Source: an uncultured Eubacteriales bacterium (lineage in GTDB: Bacteria; Bacillota; Clostridia; UMGS1883). Taken from it: a DNA stretch of 33,176 nt. The stretch's first letter is position 1, and every line of letters begins with the position of its first letter. The DNA is taken from positions 1-33,176 of the forward strand of contig CAJJUC010000006.1 of the NCBI GenBank assembly GCA_905195005.1. The letters are read 5' to 3'. The notes below the pieces were generated by a model. That model searched no databases. It saw nothing but the letters and a program-made list of their open reading frames with translations, and had not been told where the DNA came from. This document shows, in pieces, positions 8,055 through 15,377 of the stretch. Made by a program: the position numbers and the translations under genes.

Positions 8055-8510
8055 TTAAGCGAGCAGATTTTCAAGCACTGTCCCGGTTGAGATTTTCTGC
8101 TTGAATTGCAAGTGTCCGTAAATATTACCCGTAGTTGCTATTGAAGAATGTCCGAGCCATTCCTGTATTATCTTGATATCCACTCCCTGCGCAATAAGAA
8201 GTGATGCACAGCTGTGTCTTAGCCCGTGAAATGTAATTCTGTTTTCTGTAAATTCTTTTCTGTGATATGCAATAAAACACTGAAGCCGTTTCATTGCAAG
8301 ATGTGTTTTTTCATAATTTCTCACAAACAGCTTTTCTCCGCGTTTTATGTCTTTAAGTGAGTTCCTGAGTACAATTTCCATGCTTTTGTTAATAGGCACA
8401 TACCTTGTAAGTCCGCCCTTGCCTTTAACAAACAGATTACCCGTTTCAATTGCATTTTCAGCATCGTTTGTATCAATTCTAAAGGTCGGGTTTTCCCTGC
8501 GTAAGTTTGT
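8055..8510 (-). pseudogene. 5'-truncated tyrosine recombinase/integrase
   Basis: Only the C-terminal catalytic half remains. The open frame runs about 151 codons from an upstream in-frame TAA (at 8511-8513) to 8055. It reads 'NLRRENPTFRID...GKGGLTRYVPINKSMEIV', then the catalytic box HGLRHSCASLLIAQGVD, WLGHSS and the nucleophile Tyr in NIYGHL. These are the conserved His-x-x-Arg, His and Tyr of phage/ICE integrases. The SAM-like core-binding domain and N-terminal arm-binding domain (about 170-220 residues) are missing. No continuation is recognisable in other frames between 8510 and the next gene at 8559. It faces the 3' end of tRNA-Leu, the usual arrangement for an integrative element, but no other element genes remain. 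Without the DNA-binding domains it should be inactive. Confidence 0.85.
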
Positions 8511-8558
8511 TTATGAGTACAATATACCACAAAAATTATTTACAATTTGTTGTGTATT

Positions 8559-9839
8559 TTATTGCAGCTTTATCTTTTCCTTTTCTATTTCAAGCTTTAT
8601 GTACAGCACAACCGCCACCGCAAGCACAAACGATATTACAGAGAGCACCTGCTGCGGAAGCACATTCAAGCCGAAGAGCATGTTATCTGCCGCGCGGATG
8701 TGAGACATGATTCTCCCGGCGACAAGAGCCGACACAAAGCCGCATATGCCGCCGATGCTGTTTTTTATCGCCATTGCCTGCGAAATATAACGCGGATTAA
8801 CATAACTGTAGGTTATGTTAAATGAGTTCTGGTTTGTTCCTGCCTGCGCCACGTTGTAGCAAAGCGACTGAATTATTATCAAAAACCACAGCTTGCGCGT
8901 TATGAAGATATTTACAAGGAAGCCGATTGCAGCAATGAGCGCCGCAAGCTCAAATCCCTTTGCAAAGCCCTTTCTGTCGGAATATCTTCCGAACGGGATT
9001 GAAAGAAGCATTCTTCCTATCTGCCCTGCCATGTTAATTATCTGAACCGCGAGGACGGATAATAATAAGTCCTTTGTTTTAAACACTCCCAAAAATCCGA
9101 TTGAAAAATACCGCGAGCAATCCCAAAGGACTGTCAGAATCACAAGCTTGCGGAATTTTCTGCTGCCGAGCGTTTCCTTTATCATTCCGTCAAGCGGAGC
9201 TGCCGGCTGCTTCTCGCCGTCGCCCTTTATGAGCATGAGCGAGCCCAAGTTTAAAGCTGCTGTAACAAGCATTGCCGAGGCGATGAACAAAAACGCTCCG
9301 TTTATGTTCCCCAGCCCCTCATAACGGTCGATGATATAGCCGAGCGCTGAGCTGAAGCCCACGCCGAGGAACAGCGAAATCATTTCCTTGATTGCGGAAA
9401 ATTCCGCGCGGTGCCCGGGGTCGACATACGAATTTGCCCACTGATAGAGTATCGGGGCCGCAACGTACTGCCCGGCATAGGCAATCAGAACCCCCAGTAT
9501 CAGAAGCGCCGTTTTCATTTCCTTCCCGAACGGCAGAAACGGGATTATGTAAAGCGCGCAGAACATCAGCTGGCTTACTGTGTTAAACGAAATAACCGTC
9601 TTTTTTCTGTTTATCGGAAAGCTTGTGACAAACAGCGACAGAAGCTGAAATATAAACGCAAGCGATATAAACGACGATATTATACCTATCAGAGAATCGC
9701 GTATCCCCATTGAGGACAGGAGCTTTGCTAAAAATGCGTCAGCAACGAGCAGTGAAACAAAATATTCAAATGTGCATTGTGCGGCGTACGCCACCCTTGA
9801 CCGCTTGTACTGCGGTGAATCGTAAATCATGCTTTCCAT
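8559..9839 (-). CDS. MFS transporter, probably for sugars or glycosides
   Basis: The 426-residue protein is almost wholly hydrophobic, with about 12 predicted membrane segments in two halves separated by a cytoplasmic loop near residues 208-225 (IKGDGEKQPAAPLDGMIKE). The loop after helix 8 holds GRYSDRKGFAKGF, matching the MFS A-motif signature (G-x-x-x-D-R/K). The substrate cannot be told from sequence. It is the third gene of the minus-strand operon led by the decayed GH38 alpha-mannosidase and the HAD hydrolase, which suggests uptake of a mannoside or related sugar. The start follows AAGGCGG; the gap after the HAD gene is 20 bases. No terminator is obvious after its stop codon. Confidence 0.85.
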   Translation of the reverse strand: MESMIYDSPQYKRSRVAYAAQCTFEYFVSLLVADAFLAKLLSSMGIRDSLIGIISSFISLAFIFQLLSLFVTSFPINRKKTVISFNTVSQLMFCALYIIPFLPFGKEMKTALLILGVLIAYAGQYVAAPILYQWANSYVDPGHRAEFSAIKEMISLFLGVGFSSALGYIIDRYEGLGNINGAFLFIASAMLVTAALNLGSLMLIKGDGEKQPAAPLDGMIKETLGSRKFRKLVILTVLWDCSRYFSIGFLGVFKTKDLLLSVLAVQIINMAGQIGRMLLSIPFGRYSDRKGFAKGFELAALIAAIGFLVNIFITRKLWFLIIIQSLCYNVAQAGTNQNSFNITYSYVNPRYISQAMAIKNSIGGICGFVSALVAGRIMSHIRAADNMLFGLNVLPQQVLSVISFVLAVAVVLYIKLEIEKEKIKLQ

Positions 9840-9859
9840 TCAGGTACCGCCTTTTGTTG

Positions 9860-10789
9860 TTATAAAATGATATCAAGCATTTCCGTAAGGTCGTCTATCT
9901 TATAATCGCACATATCTCCGATTCCCGATTTTTCGATATTCCCTCCCGAAATGCCAACGCAGCTGAAGCCTGCAAGCTTAATTGAAACCACACCTGCCGA
10001 GCTGTCCTCAATTCCGATTACCTTATGCCTGTTTTCGAACGGTATACCGAGCCCCACGCGCGCAGTTTCGGCGTAAAGCCACGGGTGCGGCTTGGGAGCA
10101 AGCTCGCCGAGAGTGCCTGTCTGCCCGGGGCGGAGCGCCTGACCGGCAGTTATAATTGCATCATAGAAATCCACGGGATTGCCCATGTTAAGCTGCTTGA
10201 AAGCCGATATTATTTCCGGCATTGCCTTTTCATAAAGACCGCTCGTTACCAGCCCGATTTTAATGCCTTCGCCTTTTACCGCAGTGAGAAATTCCTTAAG
10301 ATGCGGGGCGGGAGTAAATGCGTCTTTTTTTCCTCTGCCGTTCAATATCTCGTTCATTTCGTGATTTACGATTTCAAAGTAATACTTCCGCGCAAGCTCC
10401 AGACTTTCACCTTTTGCGTACTTCTCAATCATATAACTCAAATGCTCCGAAACGCTGTGTCCGCTTATAAACGGCTCGTCCTCAGCTTCTCTTTTAAAAT
10501 TATCGTTACCCAAAAGACGTGCGGTTGTGCGCTCGATAACCCACATCCAAAATTCTTCGCTGTGAACGCTCGTTCCGTCCAAATCCATAAGTATGGCTTC
10601 AGCCTTCGGATCAAAGTGCGTTTCATGCATCGGGTATATGGCAGGGTAACTCATGCCGCTTTTAACATAACAAAGCTTTTTGTCATCAAATTCAACTATG
10701 TCGATTTTTTTATCGTCCGGAGTGAGAATTTTTCTCACTCCGTCTTTTCCTGTTTCAAAAAAGTCATTTCTTAATATTTCATTCATCAT
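9860..10789 (-). CDS. HAD-superfamily hydrolase (sugar-phosphate phosphatase or mutase type)
   Basis: The 309-residue protein has all HAD motifs: motif I ILMDLDGTSVHSE (nucleophile D69, acid D71), motif II LVTSGL, the motif III Lys in APKPHPWLY, and motif IV IGIEDSSAGV. An alpha-helical cap lies between motifs I and II (about residues 80-180), as in the beta-phosphoglucomutase/phosphatase subfamily. About 60 residues before motif I (starting MMNEILRNDFF) are not part of the core and are unusual. Its start codon overlaps the GH38 stop in TAATG, so it depends on translation of a gene that now holds an amber codon. A second ATG three bases on is equally possible. The likely substrate is a phosphorylated sugar; which one is not known. 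Confidence 0.85.
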   Translation of the reverse strand: MMNEILRNDFFETGKDGVRKILTPDDKKIDIVEFDDKKLCYVKSGMSYPAIYPMHETHFDPKAEAILMDLDGTSVHSEEFWMWVIERTTARLLGNDNFKREAEDEPFISGHSVSEHLSYMIEKYAKGESLELARKYYFEIVNHEMNEILNGRGKKDAFTPAPHLKEFLTAVKGEGIKIGLVTSGLYEKAMPEIISAFKQLNMGNPVDFYDAIITAGQALRPGQTGTLGELAPKPHPWLYAETARVGLGIPFENRHKVIGIEDSSAGVVSIKLAGFSCVGISGGNIEKSGIGDMCDYKIDDLTEMLDIIL

Positions 10790-12477
10790 TATTTCTCTGC
10801 TCCGATTGTAATAATTTTATAGGGTGGAACTTCGATGTTATTCAAATCGATTGCTCCGATTTCTTCCTCATTCAGATTGAGGCGCACAGCGTTTTTAAAT
10901 ACTGTTTTTATGCTGCCGCGCACGGTATCGCATGTCGGGTTGTAAAATCTTATTATGTATCTGTCGCCGTCCTCGGCTTTTTTCATTGCCGTGAGGACAG
11001 GTTTTTCGGGAATTTCGAGCATGGACGCCGCATCGGGATTTTTCCCTGTTCCCTTGGAGGTCTGCACAGCTTTTACTGGAGCGCTCATCCTTTCGGCGAG
11101 CATAGCGGTGCGATTATCCGAGAACGGGTAAAGCATATAATTAAATACCAGCTTACCCATGCTCTGACCTCCGTTTTCATGCGGAAACACACCGGCGCTT
11201 CTGAATTCTGTGCAGATTATATTTTTCACCCCTCTGAAAAGTGAAACGGAAAGTCTGCCGTTTTCATCGGCTTCGTATTCGCATGTGGAATTGTCGATGA
11301 AAGAGAAGCCGCCGTTTTCATCTTCAAGAGTTGTGTAATATCCTTTCGGAAGTGTTTGCATTTCGGGATAGTATTCGCCCTGTGGAGGGATTGTGCTTCT
11401 CTCGTCAACATAAAAATGACCTGCGCTCTTTGCGATGCCTGTCTTTATTCCCGTATCAAATATCACTTTCATTCTGTGATCCTTGGCAGTGTTATCAATG
11501 GTTGTTTCAACTTCAACGGCTTTTTCTTCTTTTTTAAGGGTATATTTTGTTATGATTGAAATATCGGTCATTTCATCGCTGCGGCGGCTTTCTCCGCGTA
11601 CCATGCTTTCATCGGTAACTGCATATGCCGGAACGCGCATTGTTATTTTTGCACATACGGTTGCGGAGAGTGCAGTGTTCTCTTCGCACCATATGTCTGC
11701 ATTGGCTCCTGTTGACGTATAGGTTTTGTTGTGGTACGGGGGGTAGTAAATCCAGTAATCTCCGCGGTCTCCCGTTTCTTCAAAATAATTGAGAGCGGGG
11801 TATATTCTTCCGCTTCCCTTATCGGTTATTGTCAGCGAGCCGTTTGAATTTACCTGTGCCTTTATATATTTGTTTTCAAGCAGGCTCGGAGTTTTGGCAA
11901 TTTCGCTTCCGTTGAATTTCCTCATATCATGCCAAAAGAGCATTTTTCTGTTAAGCGACGCTTTTTTCACGGCGTAAATTGTTTTGTATCCCATGGGTGG
12001 TATATTATCGATTTTAACAACGGTTTCGTATCGGTCAACAAGATACGGCAGCGGTCTGGTGTGAAGATTCGATACGGGGGTTGTAACTTCTTTTCGCGAT
12101 ATAATTTGCTTTTCAAGCATTTTATCACCGTCAAACATATCAAAATCCCAAACATTCATATCCTGAGGAAAATCAATGTACACACGCAGCGTTTCATTTC
12201 TTCCGTAGGGAAGCGTGTTAAAGACAGTGAGAATTATTGCGTCGTCGGGATACTTTGAATAATCAGCGTTTTTCTCACTGTTTTCGGGGCGCATCTCAAG
12301 ATAATCCTCTATCATTACGGTTTGCCCGTCCATAAGGAAACATGAGTAATCGGGCTACGTGTCTAAAATCTCAAGCAATTCATCCATCATATCAACAAGA
12401 TACTGCCTGTTCTCCCAAATCGGGTATCGCCACTCTCTGTCCCAGTGCGTGTGCGTTACTATGTGTGCTTTCTTCAT
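10789..12477 (-). pseudogene. GH38 alpha-mannosidase, broken by an amber codon and a large internal deletion
   Basis: The true start is ATG 12477, seven bases after a strong GGAGGT site. It opens MKKAHIVTHTHWDREWRYPI, with the GH38 zinc motif HTHWDREW at residues 9-16. Codon 41 is an in-frame TAG (12355-12357), after which the same frame resumes as PDYSCFLMDGQTVMIEDYL, clearly GH38. Right after EMRPEN the protein jumps to central and C-terminal beta-sandwich domains (ILTVFNTLPYGRNETL, then ENKYIKAQVNSNGSLTI and YFEETGDRGDYWIYYPP). About 300 residues are missing, including the catalytic nucleophile region. An open frame from ATG 12333 (514 residues) would be annotated as an intact gene but cannot be catalytic. 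The family is normally about 850 residues or more. The promoter is still consensus and the downstream HAD and MFS genes look intact. Confidence 0.88.
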
Positions 12478-12533
12478 GTCGGTTACCTCCGTAGAAAGTA
12501 TTTAAGTTTTCAGTATTATTCTGAATTTTTTAC

Positions 12534-12562
12534 ATTGTACCACAGAAATTTTGCGTGTTCAA
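12534..12562 (-). promoter_or_regulatory. Promoter of the GH38-HAD-MFS operon
   Basis: On the minus strand, TTGAAC (12557-12562) is followed by a 17-base spacer and TACAAT (12534-12539). Its -35 is identical to that of the GH36 promoter, and both start 30 bases from their shared upstream box. Confidence 0.82.
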
Positions 12563-12592
12563 TCGGGAAACGAATATTCAGCGCAATTGCTT

Positions 12593-12617
12593 CATTTTAG
12601 CAATTAATTATCATTTA
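12593..12617. promoter_or_regulatory. Shared 25-bp regulatory box, copy 1
   Basis: CATTTTA-GC-AATTAATTATCATTTA matches copy 2 (15288-15312) at 23 of 25 positions, while the flanks are clearly less similar. It holds two direct CATTT half-sites 19 bases apart, a layout typical of AraC-family activator sites (inference). It lies 30 bases upstream of the minus-strand -35 and overlaps the plus-strand -35. Confidence 0.75.
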
Positions 12618-12642
12618 CAGTATTTTTGTGTTCATGTAAAAT
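12614..12642 (+). promoter_or_regulatory. Plus-strand promoter facing the truncated MFS gene
   Basis: TTTACA (12614-12619), a 17-base spacer and TAAAAT (12637-12642) occupy the same offsets from the box as the GH39 promoter does from copy 2. Confidence 0.65.
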
Positions 12643-12677
12643 AAAAACTGATTAAAAGATTAAGGCTCGGGGTTAAT

Positions 12678-13136
12678 TTGTCCAATACGATTTTCAGCGT
12701 CATATCAATGATAAAGTTTGTGTGTCCGTTTTTGTGCCTTGTGATTCTCAGACTGTTTAAGGATAATATGATGCGTCTTATGAGAGTTCTTTTCCTTGCG
12801 GCGGCATTGGGGCATTTGTTAATGAATTTTGTGGCTTCTCCTGTTTTGAATATTATACTTTTTACGGCGGCGCAGTTTTTCTCCGCATGCGTTTCGGCGC
12901 TTATATGGAGCGTGTATATCCCGAGTCTTGCCGATACCGGTAAGGTGTCGGCGGCAAACGGTATGCTTGATTTTGCCGGCTATTTCGGCGCATCGGCGGC
13001 AAATGTAATGATTTCATCCGTTATGAGGAAAATAGGCTGGAACGGAGTTGTGTACATGTGGAGCGCATTTATGCTTTTAGGCTTTGCCGTTACGGTTTAC
13101 CGGGGGATAAATGATAAAAAACAAAATGCTGTATGA
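12678..13136 (+). pseudogene. 5'-truncated MFS transporter, organophosphate:phosphate antiporter type
   Basis: Only the C-terminal half remains (about 152 residues, or a few more if read from the in-frame TAA at 12642). The segment LSNTIFSVISMIKFVCPF corresponds to the 'YHLSNTISILTGVVLPIF' region of bacterial OPA-type MFS permeases (UhpT/GlpT relatives), and SAANGMLDFAGYFGASAANV, KIGWNGVVYMWSAF are typical of the last helices. Four to five membrane segments are present where twelve are needed. The only start in frame is TTG 12678, with a poor GGGG site. The promoter before it is intact, so the deletion joined the transcript leader to the middle of the gene. It sits across the bidirectional promoter from the broken GH38 gene. 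Confidence 0.8.
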
Positions 13137-13145
13137 TAAATTCTG

Positions 13146-13190
13146 AAACAATTACCCCCATACCGAATTTCGGTATGGGGGTAATTGTTT
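13146..13190. terminator. Bidirectional terminator between converging genes
   Basis: A perfect 21-bp inverted repeat (13146-13166 with 13170-13190) closes a three-base loop. The core is ACCCCCATACCG, with A/T-rich bases ending in TTTT on the plus strand. It serves both the truncated MFS gene and GH36, whose stop codon shares its last base. Confidence 0.92.
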
Positions 13191-15196
13191 TAATATACCT
13201 TTATGACTGCCGCTGATTTTTCATTCAGTGAAACTGTCAGAATATTATCCGAAACCGAGCATTTGCAGCTGCTTTCGGTCGGATAAACAACTTCTGCGGA
13301 ATTTTCGGATATCGGAATTTTTATTTCTCCGTTTCCGGCAAGCCTGCCGACACAGATGTATGAATGATTTTCACCTTTATATCCGTTTACAATAATATCG
13401 TTCTCGAAGTTAACCGCACCCAGAGGCCAGAAGGGGATAAGCCCCGGTATTTCGTTTCTTACAGACTTGTAAAATTCAACTCCGTGTTTTACTATCTCAA
13501 ACTGTTCCTCCGATAAAAACGGAATTTCAGCCGAAAGGACAGGGCGGCGGAACATGGCGCTTACCATACTGAACGCTATTTCGCTGTCGGTATGTTCCTT
13601 CAAGGGCAAAACCCATACCTGTGCCTGCTCGGGAATAACCGCTGTTGAGGACATTGCCGCAATAACGGCGGTAGGCTCATAGCTCGCTGCATCCGATAAC
13701 GATTGCAGCGAAAAATGCCGCAGACTTTCGGAATCCATTCTCATTCCGCCGCTTGCGCAGTTCTCGATTATCAATCCGGGGTGTCTTTCGTACAATCCGT
13801 CTACCCAGTCAAGATATGCCTTTTGGTGCTTCATAAGTCCGTCACCGAAGCTGTCGCTGTCAATCTCTGTTCCCACGCCGCCGTCTATGTTGTAGTCAAA
13901 TTTAAAATACTGTATATTGTATTCCGAAATTAATCTGTCGACAACCTTGTTTAAATATTCCGTAACCTTTTTGTTCCTGAAGTCGAAATGATACCTTCCG
14001 TGATCAATCACCCTTTTTCCGTGGCGGACAAAAAAGCAACTGTCGTCAAAATATTTTAGAGCCGGACAGTCTATTCCCATAACCTCAGGTTCAAGCCATA
14101 TTCCGGGAATCATTCCTTTTTTTATAATATAGTCAAAGACCTCTTTCATTCCATTCTTAAAACGCTTTTCGCAAACTTCCCATTCGCCCACGGTTTCCCA
14201 CCATATTCCGTCTGCATACCAGCCGGCGTCCATACAGTAAATTTCCGCGCCTGCCTTTGCTGCGGCATCTATAACCGGAAGCTCTTTTTCTGTTGTAGGG
14301 TCGGCATTGAGGCAGCCCATGTAGTCATTGAATATTACCGGAAGCGATATGTCCTTAGGGCTTCTGTATGCTGTTTTGCGGCGCAGCTTTGTCATTTGAG
14401 CAAATGCGTCGTTTAAGTCCTCGGCAAATACTATAGAAGCTTTTACTGATGAAAAGCTTTGCCCGGGCTTCAAATCTTTCCACCATGAGTTTTCCTGTTC
14501 CGACGGACCGGAAAGCCGCAGATAATTTACCCAACAGGTGTCAGCCATTTCAAAGCTCCATGAGCCGTTGTGCTCGATTTGCCAAAGCATTGTACCGTCC
14601 GAATTTTCAACAGCTGCCATCGGCATATATTCTTTGGTAGACCATGTTCCCGTATTTTGGGCAAAAATTCTCTTTGTTGAGCCGTTATTAATTTTTGAAA
14701 ATCCTAATTCTTCAGGCTTATAGCTTCTCCAATTGAGCTCCCGCCACCAGCTGTTGTGACAAAGATGCACTTTGTCAATATCAAAATTGTAAAGACAAAG
14801 TGAGCTTACGTATTCAAGTCCGATGCTTTCTTTGCCGATGTTTTCAACCTCCGTATAGGAAGTAAACGCGCTTAAGTTTTCGTAAAAATCATAATGCAGC
14901 TTTACCGAAAGTTTTTCGCTTGCCAGATTGAAAACAATGCCGTTATCCGTTTCAGAATGTGACACGTATCTTAAGCTTTGGGACAGCAGACTCCCTATGT
15001 GTTTTGCACCGTGGTGGCTGTCAGGATTTTCTCCGCTTGCAAAAATTTCACAAGGCACAAAGACAGGATCAGGCTCTGTCTTTTTTTCTTTGAACCTATT
15101 TATATTTGTCCCTATGTATAAAAGAATCAGCCGTTTTTCATCATCGATACAAAATGAAAAATGTATTTTGTTTTTTGTTATTTCAAGTTTCTGCAT
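13190..15196 (-). CDS. Alpha-galactosidase, GH36
   Basis: GH36 enzymes remove alpha-1,6-galactose from galactomannan side chains or raffinose-type sugars with retention. The 668-residue protein has the three-part layout: an N-terminal beta-sandwich (about 1-280), a TIM barrel (about 285-600) and a C-terminal beta domain. In the barrel, MDAGWYADGIWWETVGEW, IPGIWLEPEV and IENCASGGMRMD are hallmark motifs. D434 in YFKFDYN is the nucleophile and D502 in SLSDAASYEP the acid/base, 68 residues apart as usual. No signal peptide is present, so it acts in the cytoplasm on imported oligosaccharides. I chose ATG 15196 over GTG 15205, because the GTG lies inside the AGAGGTG ribosome site. It is divergent from the GH39-ABC operon and shares its promoter box. 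Confidence 0.93.
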   Translation of the reverse strand: MQKLEITKNKIHFSFCIDDEKRLILLYIGTNINRFKEKKTEPDPVFVPCEIFASGENPDSHHGAKHIGSLLSQSLRYVSHSETDNGIVFNLASEKLSVKLHYDFYENLSAFTSYTEVENIGKESIGLEYVSSLCLYNFDIDKVHLCHNSWWRELNWRSYKPEELGFSKINNGSTKRIFAQNTGTWSTKEYMPMAAVENSDGTMLWQIEHNGSWSFEMADTCWVNYLRLSGPSEQENSWWKDLKPGQSFSSVKASIVFAEDLNDAFAQMTKLRRKTAYRSPKDISLPVIFNDYMGCLNADPTTEKELPVIDAAAKAGAEIYCMDAGWYADGIWWETVGEWEVCEKRFKNGMKEVFDYIIKKGMIPGIWLEPEVMGIDCPALKYFDDSCFFVRHGKRVIDHGRYHFDFRNKKVTEYLNKVVDRLISEYNIQYFKFDYNIDGGVGTEIDSDSFGDGLMKHQKAYLDWVDGLYERHPGLIIENCASGGMRMDSESLRHFSLQSLSDAASYEPTAVIAAMSSTAVIPEQAQVWVLPLKEHTDSEIAFSMVSAMFRRPVLSAEIPFLSEEQFEIVKHGVEFYKSVRNEIPGLIPFWPLGAVNFENDIIVNGYKGENHSYICVGRLAGNGEIKIPISENSAEVVYPTESSCKCSVSDNILTVSLNEKSAAVIKVY

Positions 15197-15228
15197 TTTT
15201 ATCACCTCTAAAATGTTTTGTTGCAGCT

Positions 15229-15257
15229 ATTCTAACATAGAGTTTACGGCGGTTCAA
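15229..15257 (-). promoter_or_regulatory. Promoter of the GH36 gene
   Basis: On the minus strand, TTGAAC (15252-15257), a 17-base spacer and TAGAAT (15229-15234) match the GH38 promoter in -35 sequence, spacing and distance from the box. Confidence 0.82.
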
Positions 15258-15287
15258 TACAGTAAATTTAACTTAGCAATTTTGTTG

Positions 15288-15312
15288 CATTTTAAGAATT
15301 AATTATCATTTA
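15288..15312. promoter_or_regulatory. Shared 25-bp regulatory box, copy 2
   Basis: CATTTTA-AG-AATTAATTATCATTTA, the second copy of the box at 12593-12617, sits between the GH36 and GH39 promoters. It starts 30 bases upstream of the GH36 -35 and overlaps the GH39 -35. It is probably the operator of the common regulator. Confidence 0.75.
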
Positions 15313-15337
15313 AAACACGGATACGCTCCTGTATAAT
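15309..15337 (+). promoter_or_regulatory. Promoter of the GH39-ABC-beta-helix operon
   Basis: A weak -35 TTTAAA (15309-15314), a 17-base spacer and a perfect TATAAT (15332-15337) are seen. A poor -35 overlapped by the box suits an activator-dependent promoter. Confidence 0.75.
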
Positions 15338-15377
15338 GATAATGAAAAGAAAAATAATTAGTATAGGAGAGAAAGAT

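Noticed and set aside
8345..8530. 61-aa minus-strand ORF as the missing N-terminal part of the integrase after a frameshift
   Set aside because: It overlaps the integrase frame, and its sequence shows no integrase motif.
12355..12357. TAG in the GH38 gene as a recoded sense codon (pyrrolysine or amber suppression)
   Set aside because: No downstream stem-loop or pylT/pylS is visible, pyrK uses TAG as a real stop, and the same gene also lacks its catalytic region, so a pseudogene is simpler.
12678..13136. 152-aa ORF as a small complete membrane protein gene
   Set aside because: It corresponds to the C-terminal half of OPA-type MFS permeases and has only a TTG start with a poor ribosome site.
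15336..15377. Earlier ATG for GH39
   Set aside because: It overlaps the TATAAT box, so it would lie upstream of the transcript start.
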